Assembly: GCA_035236585.1 (NCBI GenBank) | Contig: CP141135.1 | Location: 2,576,001 to 2,640,000, forward strand | From: Warburgia ugandensis | Taxonomy: Eukaryota > Streptophyta > Magnoliopsida > Canellales > Canellaceae | Direction: 5' to 3' | Length of the DNA stretch: 64,000 nt | Part shown: piece by piece, positions 35,001-43,700 of the stretch | Layout of the letters: each line of letters begins with the position of its first letter | How positions within the stretch are numbered: the first letter of the stretch is position 1 | The notes under the pieces: generated by a model | Told to the model about the DNA's origin: nothing | Database searches by the model: none | What the model saw: only the letters and a program-made list of their open reading frames with translations | Translations under genes and position numbers: made by a program

Positions 35001-38000
35001 GTCGAAGAACACTAGTTATCAGTGGATCAATCACACCGATTTGGAGTGCAAGTTGGGGATGGGCATTGCATCAAAGGGCAAGGCATCTGTTGGCAGATAA
35101 AATTGAATCGGCCAGGGATCACAGTGGTTCAAGATTTCCACCTGTTCAACCTTGGCAAGCAGACATGGTCCTGGGGATAGCATGGTTAGAAACCTTGGGG
35201 GAGATTTTGGGAAATTTCCGTGATCTGACCATGCAATTCAGAGTGGGTGGACATCAGATCATCTTGAAAGGTGCAGAAACAATTAGAAGAGCTTTAGATC
35301 TTGGAGTAAGAGTCAAGATGATTACAGGAGATCAATTGGCAATTGCTAAGGAAACTAGGGGTCGCTTGGAAATGGGTACTAACATGTATCCATCTTCATC
35401 TTTGTAGGGGGAAAGTAAGGATGAGGCTGTTTCAGCTCTACCAATCGATAAAGTAATTGAGAAGGCTGATGGTTTTGCTAGAGTCTTTCCTGAACATAAA
35501 TATGAGATCGTGAAGAAATTGCAAGCTAGAAAGCACATCTGCAGAAGGACTGGTGATGGGGTTGATGATGCACTTGCTTTAAAGAGGGCAAACATAGGAA
35601 TTGCAGTGGTTGATGCCACAGATGCTGCCCGAAGTGCTTCTGACATAGTTCTAACAGAGCTTGGACTAAGTGCTATCATTAGTGCTGTTTTAACAAGCCC
35701 TGCAATTTTTAAGAGAATGAAAAACTATATGATATATGCTGCGTCTTTCACCATCCGTATAGTGTTTGGATTTTTGTTACTGGCTCTCTTTTGGGAATTC
35801 AACTTTCCTCCTGCCATTCTTAACAATGGTACTATTATGACAATCTCCAAGGACAAGGTTAAGCCTTCTCCACTTCCTAATAGTAGGAAACTCAGTGAAA
35901 TATTTGCAAATGGAGTTGTCAATGGCAGTTATCTGGCTGTCATGACTGTTATATTCTTTTGGGCAGCTAATAACTCCAAGTTTTGAACTTAAAGCTAGAC
36001 AAGATGAATGATAATGCTGTGAAAGCTAACCAACAAATGCTCACATCTGCTGTATATCTGCAAGGGAGCATCATTAGCCAAGCATTGATATTTGTTACTC
36101 GTTCAAGGGGCTGGTCTTTCATGGAACATCCGGGTCTTCTGCTTGTTGCTGCTTTTCTCATCGCTCAACTGATTGCTAGTGTCACATCGGCTGAAGCAAA
36201 CTGGAATTTTGCTAGAATACAAAAAATTGGTTGGCGTTGGGCTGAGGATATTTGGCTCTTCAATCTTGTATCTTACCTTCTTCTTTATCCTATAAAATTC
36301 TCTGTTCGATATGCACTCAGTGGGAGAACCTGGGGGTTGGTTCTAGACAAGAGGACAACATTCACAAATCAAAAAGACTTTGGCAAAGAGGGTTTGGAGG
36401 CTGCCTGACAACACCTGGGAACAAATGGATGTCATTCAGATGCAGTTCCCTGACTTCCACCTTGAGGACAAGGTGGCAATTTTCCGGGGGGGGTGGTTAT
36501 TGTTAGACAATTAGTCTACTGGTTTTATAACAGAAAGAAGGGTATTGTTAGACAATTAATCAACTGGTTTTATAACAAAACGGAGAGGCTTCTGACAGAA
36601 AATAAAAGAAAAGAGGATCAGACAGAATTTGGTTACAGTAGAGAGGAAGAACATCTGGCAGAGGGGGAGAAATAAAAGAAAAGGAGGGAAATCAAAAGGG
36701 ATATCCAAGAACTAGCAGAAGAAGAAAGGAAGAGTGGGAGGATCTAGCTCCACGAAAGCTAGAAATTGCAATCTGGAAACTCTGTAGACAAAAAACCAGT
36801 ACTTGTATAACTCACATAGCTGATTCTGTCAGCTTGATTTGTTATAATTGGAAACTCTGTATCTGATTCTGCCATTGAGAATTCATTACCATTTGTTTGA
36901 ATTAGTCTACTCTATCAATCTCCAAGGCCACTGATTTCTGCCTTGCCAAATTGATGCACAATCAACCTTGAGATTTAACCACATAATAAAGAGGAGATTG
37001 CCAAACAACAATCAATTTGAATCTTAAGGCAGCCAGATTGAGAATTGCTCCAATATCTTCTATGCAACTTTAGTTTCAAGACAAAATCACTCAATGAAGA
37101 CAACTTAACTAATGGGTTAAATAATTCAACAGTTACAAAATCAGAGAATGCAACACAATATAATGTCTCTTGTGCTATAAATTTGTCAAAGGTATCCTCA
37201 AATAAATGTCAGAACTGAAACTTCAAGCTTACTGTTGCCATTGCTATTCGTACCATCACTTCTCCTCTAAATGATTAACCCTCAGATAGAGCTTTTCTTA
37301 TTTTAAATGAGAATGGAATGTCTTTTATATATAACAAGCAACAACTACATGACGAAATGGTTGGCCATAGTAAACTTGTGGATAATGAGAGTAAATGCTT
37401 TTCTATCTCTGAGGCCCGATCCAAGAAAGAAAGCTATCACATTAACATGTTCATTTAAACCATTAAATCCCTAGGCATTCTATTTCATGTGGCCTGCTTG
37501 ACTCTATACTACGTCAATAAGTAAAGAATTTCAATATTTCATTCAACTTTGTTTTCAATTATTTTAGATTGCTTATCATACAAATAACATCAAAAGGGGA
37601 GCCTTGGGGCAACAGATGAGTTGTCGCTGCATGAGCTAGGGGTCATGGGTTCGAGTCATGAAAACGGCCTCTTGCAAAATGCAAGGTAAGGCTGCATACT
37701 ATAGGCCGCCCCTTCACTAGACCACACATACATGGGAGCTTCATGCACCGGGCTTCACTAGACCACACATACATGGAGACAGAAAACCACACTTATATCA
37801 AAAAGCATATTTAGCGGGAATATAAAACAACAATCCTTCTCAATTGATCAGGGTTCAACAAGCCTCTCAGCAGCAATCCATGTTCAAATTTGTTAATGAC
37901 ATACACTAGAAAAAAGGCAACAGAAATTACCTGGCTTAGCTCGTTGGACTTATTTATACCCCTCTTCTGCATAAGTTCGGAAGCTTCCCTGCAGAAACAA

Positions 38001-38223
38001 TTGACATGATCAAAAGAATATGTAAAAGAAAGAAAAAAAAATGCGATTCAGAAAACTAACAATGAGATTTACAAAACAAAGAGAATGAAGAAACCCAATA
38101 CTGTTGGTAGAACTCGAACGCTCCATCAACCATGTCATCCACGGAATTGAGAACTTCATTAATGAAAAGCTGAGGGTTCAAATTGACGGAATTAAATATC
38201 GCCTCGCTTTTGCTTCCCTCCAT
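29081..38223 (-). CDS. MIS12: Kinetochore protein MIS12 homologue, complete seven-exon gene
   Basis: MIS12 is part of the MIND/Mis12 complex that links centromeric chromatin to the NDC80 microtubule-binding complex at the kinetochore. Exons on the minus strand: 38223-38102, 37988-37931, 31899-31780, 30721-30629, 30525-30390, 29376-29242 and 29139-29081. All introns are GT-AG, phases match throughout, and the sum is 723 nt, i.e. 240 residues plus stop, close to the Arabidopsis protein. Diagnostic segments are [20 protein letters not shown] at the N-terminus (then [10 protein letters not shown]), [20 protein letters not shown] with [16 protein letters not shown] in exon 3, and [13 protein letters not shown] in exon 4. 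Exons 5-7 are charged heptad-like helix ([25 protein letters not shown]), as expected for the coiled-coil half. Intron 2 is 6.0 kb because an LTR retrotransposon and SINEs landed in it; introns 1, 4 and 6 are about 100 bp. The start is the first ATG and agrees with the conserved MEGSKSE beginning. The gene looks intact. Confidence 0.95.
29549..29768 (-). mobile_element. Au SINE, full length, in MIS12 intron 5
   Basis: On the minus strand it runs from ggggagccttggagtaatgg to the ccgggctgcccccttttt end (body about 29748-29569), with B box ggttcaaggc. Flanks atacagagtacacat (29549-29563 and 29749-29763) match exactly. It has the same transcriptional orientation as MIS12 and is one of the best-preserved copies here. 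A run of eight G replaces part of the proccggacc block. Confidence 0.93.
33082..33478 (+). repeat. 5' LTR (397 bp)
   Basis: Starts tgttagacaattagtc and ends gtctatca. It aligns along its length with 36501-36917 but lacks about 20 bp near 33145, where the 3' LTR carries a second partial copy of caactggttttataac. It has cttgtataactcac near its 3' third. Confidence 0.93.
33481..33492 (+). other. Primer-binding site, initiator tRNA-Met type
   Basis: tggtatcagagc, two bases after the 5' LTR, is the standard plant initiator-Met primer-binding site. Confidence 0.92.
33510..34600 (+). pseudogene. Gypsy-type gag with CCHC-like zinc knuckle (broken)
   Basis: The N-terminal part starts [19 protein letters not shown] at 33510 and shifts frame near 33640. 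The capsid-like core follows: [20 protein letters not shown] (family form LP-x-FDG-x-DP-x-GW), [13 protein letters not shown], then [19 protein letters not shown] and [13 protein letters not shown]. The frame then has a TGA at 34481-34483 and continues to the zinc knuckle at 34529-34570 ([14 protein letters not shown]), which is followed by a TAG in the conserved LQVLLV segment. It encodes the RNA-packaging structural protein of the element; in this copy it is inactive because of the frameshift and two stops. Confidence 0.88.
34630..35268 (+). pseudogene. Gypsy-type aspartic protease region, split by a SINE
   Basis: [20 protein letters not shown] precedes [16 protein letters not shown], the retropepsin active site, where the usual D-S/T-G triad reads D-S-R (34772-34780). 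The SINE at 34817-34997 interrupts the next part. After it [16 protein letters not shown] and VQDFHLF continue, then a frameshift near 35158. [19 protein letters not shown] and [15 protein letters not shown] close the protease-linker and run straight into the ATPase sequence. Lost catalytic glycine, frameshift and insertion make it inactive. Confidence 0.85.
34808..35006 (+). mobile_element. Au SINE, full length (181 bp), nested in the LTR element
   Basis: Body 34817-34997: ggggagccttggagcaacag, B box ggttcaaggc, cctcttgcaaaatgcaag, ccttccccggaccccgcat and gggctgccctttttttt. Flanks ttagttgaa (34808-34816) and ttagtcgaa (34998-35006) are an 8/9 target duplication. It entered the protease region after the LTR element was already in the MIS12 intron, or travelled with it; this copy alone cannot decide. 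Confidence 0.95.
35269..36388 (+). pseudogene. Captured plasma-membrane H+-ATPase (P-type, AHA/PMA) coding segment, intronless
   Basis: This is about a third of a plant proton pump, from the end of the cytoplasmic P domain through the last membrane spans. It lacks the ATP-binding front part and the C-terminal regulatory domain. It begins [20 protein letters not shown] and continues with [37 protein letters not shown] (family TGDGVNDAPALKKADIG; 35549-35599), [46 protein letters not shown] and [15 protein letters not shown], ending QKDFGKE. Lesions: TAG for Leu at 35405-35407, an exact six-codon loss at about 35812 (the FMVLII part of a membrane span) and a frameshift at about 35984. No intron is present, whereas plant pump genes are intron-rich, so capture through RNA is likely. 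It cannot encode a working pump. Confidence 0.92.
36389..36500 (+). other. Integrase C-terminal remnant and polypurine tract
   Basis: From 36392 the frame reads [19 protein letters not shown] and [12 protein letters not shown], the usual end of gypsy integrase (…TWE…QFP-x-FHLEDKV). The G-rich run ccggggggggtggttat ends directly at the 3' LTR start (36501) and is the polypurine tract region. Confidence 0.85.
36501..36917 (+). repeat. 3' LTR (417 bp)
   Basis: Starts tgttagacaattagtc and ends actctatca. Inside it the first ~30 bp are repeated at about 36546-36575 (tgttagacaattaatcaact), a short internal duplication that is partly deleted in the 5' LTR. Confidence 0.93.
37596..37775 (+). mobile_element. 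Au SINE in MIS12 intron 2 with a rearranged 3' end
   Basis: Starts ggggagccttggggcaacag and keeps ggttcgagtc (B box) and cctcttgcaaaatgcaagg. The 3' block ttcactagaccacacatac is present twice (about 37714 and 37754), and the usual gctgccctttttt end is replaced by the second copy. No clear target duplication is seen. Confidence 0.8.
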
Positions 38224-38419
38224 ACCTTAAGCTGCATAACAAAATTCACTTCGTTTCGAGACATTAGAATGTTTGATGGGGGAAAGGACTAGAAACCTAA
38301 GATCCTTCATTTTCAAGGGTTTTCGCCTTGTAGTTAAAAGAAAATAGAGCTAGAGATAGGAAATGCTACGAAATTACAAAAAACTAGGATTGAAACTGCA
38401 ACCGCAAGGTGAGAATTTC

Positions 38420-38608
38420 CTATATCAACCATTCAGCTACAGGCCAACCCCCAAAACTAAAATGATAAGGATCGATCACTCGTGCTGCAAATAGGTAGGT
38501 ACATATTGCTATCAAACCCAAAACTGTTGCCCACAAGTCGAATGCAATATCCAATGAGGTTACACATCGAACCGAGCCCATGAAACCAGAGACAAAGACC
38601 ATGGCCAT
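38420..38608 (-). CDS. Candidate small ORF (62 codons) upstream of MIS12
   Basis: The frame starts MAMVFVSGFMGSVRCVTSLD, continues with a hydrophobic LWATVLGLIAICTYLFAARV span and ends WPVAEWLI before TAG. It would be a one-span small membrane protein or an upstream ORF in the MIS12 leader; its stop is 196 nt before the MIS12 ATG. Open frames of this length occur by chance throughout the window, so support is weak. No family recognised. Confidence 0.22.
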   Translation of the reverse strand: MAMVFVSGFMGSVRCVTSLDIAFDLWATVLGLIAICTYLFAARVIDPYHFSFGGWPVAEWLI

Positions 38609-39021
38609 CTACATCCTGTTGTTGTGAAACAAATGGGTTTGCATCCCACTGAAAATTCCAGAAAATAGGTATAACAAACTGAACCAGACATGGAAAAAGA
38701 CTGATCCCAAGACAGAGAAAACCCTAGCTTGATGAAAAAGGGACGAAATTCTGTCTCGTCGACGGAGAAAGGCAGATCCGAGTAACCCAATCACAGAAAA
38801 ATGAAAACCCACCGGCAGCACGAGGCGAGAACTGCGAAAAAGAAGAAATGGTTCGTTTCTCCTTTCCGATGCAGAGATTAGTACCCAGACTTCCAAATGT
38901 CTCAGGAAATAAAATAAATTAATTGCAAATTTAGAGATGGAAATCGAAGAGAAATGGAGAGAGGAATTGAATTCAAATTGGTTGAGCGATGTACCTTGAA
39001 TCAAAATCTTCCACTGAAAAC

Positions 39022-39030
39022 TCTCCCGCC
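39022..39030 (+). promoter_or_regulatory. E2F-like site upstream of MIS12
   Basis: tctcccgcc differs by one base from the plant E2F consensus tttcccgcc. It lies about 800 bp upstream of the MIS12 start codon, near the likely first exon. Cell-cycle control would suit a kinetochore gene. A single 9-bp match is weak evidence. Confidence 0.3.
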
Positions 39031-39060
39031 GAGAATGAGAATACAAAAATGACGAAATGA

Positions 39061-39944
39061 GTAGCAGTCAAGAGGAAGGAGAGTAAGTGAGACCCCACCT
39101 TTGAGTGATGGGACCCACCTATGGTTGATCGGACACGTAACTGGTCCTTCCTGAGCAGAAGGTACCAGTTTCAATCAACGGCTAAAGAGCAAGCTAGCTC
39201 AGTTTTAAGGCTATCCCAATCGTTCATGCTTCCTAAATATATCACCTTATAAAATCTTGAACGATTGGAGGGCCGGGATTGTCCGACGAATGACGTTCTA
39301 GGGGCATGGTGCAGGAGATGAACGGGTTGGATCACTGACAGTCCACTCTCCTCCATTACAGAGGAGGAAAGCTAAATGGGCCTGGCCTATGAGGCGCGTT
39401 CTCTCAAAGAGCACAGCTTTTGCTTGAAGTAGCCCACATTTGAATGATCCAATTTGTTCATCTGGCTTCTCTTAGTTTGGATATCTACTAGTTTGAAAGC
39501 ATGTGTATTGCATGATTCTATATTTGAAATTTTGTAGTTTTGATCAGATCAGCCAATCATCAGGGTCTTTTTAATTGTAGGATATCTAAACTCGAGCAAT
39601 CAAATGACCAGGTGGATCATCCAAACGTGGGGTCCAATATAGCAAAAGGACGGAGCCCATCTTTGTAAACTTTTGATAGTTTGAGATAGGCCCAGATCAT
39701 CAGACCCCATTGAAACCTTTGCAATTCAGCCTCTCTCAGGCCCATTTAGGCTCGTTAACAAATGGACATTTAACTGGGTATCTCTCCAATCGTTAAAGCC
39801 GATTAGGTAACCGATTCAATCAATCGCATGTTCTAAGATAAACCTTACATATAAATATACTAATAGCTTATCTAGCAGGGTGTTAATGGTCTTGGAGGAG
39901 ATAATCTGACTTGAGATCAGATGATATAGGTCACATTATTATTA
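39061..39944. other. Intergenic DNA upstream of MIS12
   Basis: No gene recognised. Contains the dispersed repeat copy at 39247-39333. Confidence 0.35.
39247..39333 (+). repeat. Dispersed repeat, copy 2 (pairs with 28459-28545)
   Basis: Begins tataaaatcttgaacg and keeps the ttctaggggcatg and gggttggat blocks of the copy on the other side of MIS12. Confidence 0.6.
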
Positions 39945-40065
39945 GTGGTGCTTGAGATGAGATGAGATGAGATGAGATGAGATGAGAAATTCTATTTTCA
40001 TATTTCTCATCTCATCTAAACTCATTATTAGTAGTTTGCGTATCACTTGCATCTCAAGCCATCTT
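39945..40065. mobile_element. MITE-like hairpin with (GATGA)n arm
   Basis: Inverted outer arms gcttgagatg (39950-39959) and catctcaagc (40050-40059) enclose an inner perfect 16-bp stem agatgagatgagaaat (39975-39990) pairing with 40002-40017, with a loop of 11 nt. The gatga repeat is like that seen near the ends of some Harbinger/Tourist-type MITEs. A related end, gggcttgagatgcaatgg, occurs at 44641. No target duplication is convincing. Confidence 0.4.
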
Positions 40066-40675
40066 ATTCATTCTTGGTGTAAAAGACAGTCATTTCTTCT
40101 CATCCCAAAACCTTAGCCTCTACAGTTTTCTAAGATGAAAATAAACCATGTTGTATCATCTCAACCACTCTTCCAACTCATCTCCAACACCTAATCTCAA
40201 TCCCGGCTCCTTCACTTATCTCAACTTAACATAAGTGATATTTTCAGTCTCAATTGTTCTCATATCTCAAATCATCTAAGCTAGCTCTCTCTCTCTCTCC
40301 TTTAGCTATATGTTAAATATAGCCACGCCCATGAACAACCCTAAACACGAACTACCATGAAAGAGGCTCCTTCTTGCACCACTGTCCTAGAAACCTATGC
40401 TCATTCTAAAATATTTGTTAGGAGCAAGGCAGTTTTCTTACATCTAACAATGCCTATGAAAATTTCTACTTGGCAATATTTTAGTACAAGGTGTACCTAT
40501 GATTTGAATGTACCAAGAGAGATGTCCGATCTAATGAAGCTACTACAAAATGTTTACTCACAGGTGGGCAAGGTCTTCTTTGTTTCTTTCTCTTGCAAAA
40601 CGATTTACCTGGTCCGAGCGATCAAAATAGTAAATGGTCTTATCAATAAACAAATATACTAATTAAATCGATTGC
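40066..40675. other. Unassigned intergenic sequence
   Basis: Contains a short (CT)n run near 40287 and an open frame at 40357-40662 without any recognisable family. Confidence 0.3.
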
Positions 40676-40751
40676 ACTTATAGTCATTGCATGTGGCTGA
40701 CCCCTAATTGGGATAAGGTCCTGATGATGATGATGATGACTTACAATCATT
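40676..40751 (+). mobile_element. 50-bp stub of an RTE LINE 3' end with imperfect target duplication
   Basis: Only gcatgtggctgacccctaat ... aaggtcctgatgatgatgatgatg remains (40689-40738), identical in plan to the last bases of the LINE at 3.6 kb. Flanks acttatagtcatt (40676-40688) and acttacaatcatt (40739-40751) match at 11 of 13. It is an almost completely 5'-truncated insertion. Confidence 0.75.
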
Positions 40752-43700
40752 ACAATAATATTAGGTTTAGGCTTTCTCCCTGGTTTTTATCAAATGGACT
40801 TGGTACTTTCCTGACTAATCAGGTTTATGGACTACATTAGATTAGGATAAAAATGTCTCTAATATCCCCACATCACTCTTTAGGCTGTATTTTTCCATTT
40901 GTGGTGGCAAATCATTGGCCTCGACCTTTCAATAAGCTTGAGTACCATATGCTCAGCCCTTTTGTCTCACTACTTTAATATATTAAGCATATGCTTAGCT
41001 AATACTACTTCGACTGGGCTATGGCTAAATGCACCGGCCCGTTTACTAAGAATGCTCCATTGCACGTGCCTCATGACTTGAGAAATTCACTTCAGTAATC
41101 ATAAAACAATTCCAAAATGACACGCTAATCGATTTAATGCACATCTATCATCATTTTCTATAATATATTGACCAAATATAATTGATTATGAAATACTTAG
41201 ATCCCACTTGTTTCATCTTTTTTTATTAGCACTTAATTATCAACTTCTCTTAACGAAAGGGTTATTATCGCCTACTTAGCTGTCTTGCTATGGGATAATC
41301 CAAATAATTTATATCCTAATCATGCTATGGGATGACCCATGCACCAAAATTCAACCCCATATCACAATTCTCCCAGGGCTTATTTGTAACCTTTAAGTGA
41401 ATGAAAATGACTAGAGAATGCTAGCATCTTGGACACATTGAGCTATAATGTGTTCTTTATTAAAGTTAATTGACTTCATTAAAAACTATCCTATCCAATA
41501 AGTCAAACCGCAAGAGGTAAGCTAAGAGGTAGTGCCTTAACTTCTGTACATAAAAAATCTAGACACAATTCATGAAGATATCAACCCATCCAATAAAAAA
41601 TTAAAAAATAAAATAAAATTGGTTGGATGGGAACGAATGAAAAAATGTGTACTGTCCCATGATCAGTAATCCCATTCTTACTATTTTTATTAATATGGGT
41701 CTCGGTATCCATATAAGTCCAAGGCTCAATGTCAATTTTTTTTTTCTAAGAAAAAATTAAAAATTGTCCACTCAAAATATTTTCTATTTGGATTTTTACT
41801 TGTATTCATAGTAGACTCTTCGCCTAGATAATCACCAATAGTTCTATTTCCCATCATATAAAATGATTAAGTTCAGTTATGTTGTAATTATAAGGAATCT
41901 CTGAGCTTTTGTTTATCTGTAATGAGAATACAAAAGTTATTTTTATCCTCGTTATTAATATATTATGTGATAAAAGATTATATCTATAATCCTTTTCAAA
42001 TTTTTCTTTTTGACTTGAGGATGAATTCACTACACAGTCACTTTCTTTCTCGTAACAAATAAATTGGCCTTTTTTCATATGAATACAATCAAGTCTCCTA
42101 AATGAATGGTTAGAAAATAAAATAGAAGCAATCTGGATCCATCAAAATAGACATTAAAATTCACAAACAAGGAGAATTTTGATGCATGATTCATCTAGTT
42201 TTGATTATTGATCGTCGAACAAATGAGCTTGAACTGAATAACCCATCATGTAAGATCTTGAATTCACTATCCCCTATTCTAATTCAATCATCAAATCATA
42301 TGCTACTGTAGATGATTTTACAGTTTTGATGCCTTATGCCCACTACTTCTCTGGGAGGATCATCCAGTTAGATGGTTAAGATAGGTGATCTCTATGATCT
42401 CATAGTAGTTTTGATCATTGATCATCGAATGGATTAACTCAACTTAATGACATGAAACATAACGAATTTCCCAACCCCTTGCTCTAACTCGATCATTGAA
42501 TCTGACGGTTAAGATAGTCAATCTCTACGATTTGATGCCCTAGGCTCACCATGAAACGGGCTCCACAAGGAATTAATGGTCCAAATTGCTAGATGAACTT
42601 GTGGACCCCAATAAGAGGCTAAGAAGGAGAGGGTGAAACACCCCACAAGTTTCCAGAATGCAAATCCGAAGGACAAAACACCCCCATAAATGATCACATT
42701 GACGCTTCATAACGAGGCTAAAATGGGAAAAGAAATATGGCAGATGGTAGTTCCTGATTGGCTGATAGAGATCCCGAAAGATCTCAGTGAAAGTGACTTT
42801 TCATGAAAGGAACATTACATAATTATCAAACAGATCGAGAAAATAGTTGCGAAATTAATAACGGTAATAATTGTTTGGAAGAATTTAAATAAAAATAAGG
42901 GAAATAATAAACGAAAATCAAATTTTTTCTGAGTCAGTCAGAATCTCGTCCGTGCATATACCTGACTTCCGTATACGGGCGCCGGCCCCTGCTTTAAACC
43001 GGCCGACCGCTGTCCTCTTTCATGAGCCTCAAGAAGCTTCCATTTTTGTAATGTTGTATATTTTGGGATGAATAATGCTATATTATCGGTAAAATGTTTA
43101 GAACCCATGCATTGACATTTGCACCCCTGCTACGTTTTTATGAATTACATTTATTTAAAAAATAGAGATATCGAATTGAAGGTTAGCAAATTAGAGCACC
43201 GTTGTGAACAATGATTGGCGCTGGACAACCGAGGTTTGCCTGACCAGTTTTTTCTTTGGCTGCGTATTATATTTAGAGTGTGCTAGATTCAGCACGTATG
43301 AATGATTGGCTTTGTAATTCTTTATTTTAAGAGCACCATGAAGGTAAATATATACATATACGTGGAGTGTTAATTGCAGCTATTGATTGGAGGTGTAGAG
43401 AGTAGCTAATATTTGATTGGCTGAGAAAAAGTAAAAAGTTATCTTCTTTTTTTATATATTTTTTTAAATTACCATTAGTAGAGGGGGAAAATGGAATTGC
43501 AAGGAAAAGGAAGAAAGAAAAAATAAAAAATTTTCATATGCTTTCAAAATTTGAGACCCTAACAGGAGCTTTCAACGGCACCATAAGGGCTCCGTGACAG
43601 GATCGGTAAAACCAGATCAAGAAAGAAGTTGCTATAAGAAGCAGCTGCACCAGAATATTAAAATATTACTTAATTTTTCTGGACCAATGAGAAAGCAGCT

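Larger units (their letters stand above)
33077..36922 (+). mobile_element. Complete LTR retrotransposon carrying a captured host plasma-membrane H+-ATPase segment
   Basis: The body is 33082-36917 (3836 bp), bounded by identical 5-bp copies atctc at 33077-33081 and 36918-36922. In order: 5' LTR, initiator-Met primer-binding site, gypsy-type gag with zinc knuckle, retropepsin region, host H+-ATPase coding sequence, a last piece of gypsy integrase ([20 protein letters not shown], about 36416-36475), polypurine tract and 3' LTR. Reverse transcriptase, RNase H and almost all of integrase are missing and their place is taken by the host segment. It therefore had to be mobilised in trans. The two LTRs differ by a 20-bp deletion and scattered changes, and a SINE has since landed inside. 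It lies antisense to MIS12. Confidence 0.93.
31900..37930 (-). other. MIS12 intron 2, 6.0 kb, containing nested mobile elements
   Basis: The intron holds a complete LTR retrotransposon (33082-36917, opposite strand) with a SINE inside it, and a further SINE at 37596. The remainder (31900-33076 and 36923-37590) is ordinary AT-rich intron sequence. Donor ctaagccag|gtaatt and acceptor tttaacag|ggtgtt remain intact. Confidence 0.9.
38224..39060 (-). promoter_or_regulatory. MIS12 5' region, probably with a leader intron
   Basis: Upstream of the start codon there are splice-like signals for a non-coding first exon: donor-like gattcaag|gtacat near 38995 and acceptor-like cacaacaacag|gatgtag near 38613. 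A 62-codon frame (38608-38420) lies in what would be the leader. Close to the presumed start of transcription there is an E2F-like site (39022-39030). Exon borders here are inference only. Confidence 0.3.

Noticed and set aside
35269-36408. A functional plasma-membrane H+-ATPase gene
   Set aside because: It lacks the front two thirds and the C-terminal domain, has a stop, a frameshift and a six-codon loss, and lies inside an LTR element.
38609-39046. 145-codon minus frame as a gene upstream of MIS12
   Set aside because: Composition is that of pyrimidine-rich leader/intron; it overlaps the likely MIS12 leader intron and has no recognisable domain.
40357-40662. 101-codon frame as a gene
   Set aside because: No family resemblance, no promoter or neighbour support; length is within chance for AT-rich plant DNA.
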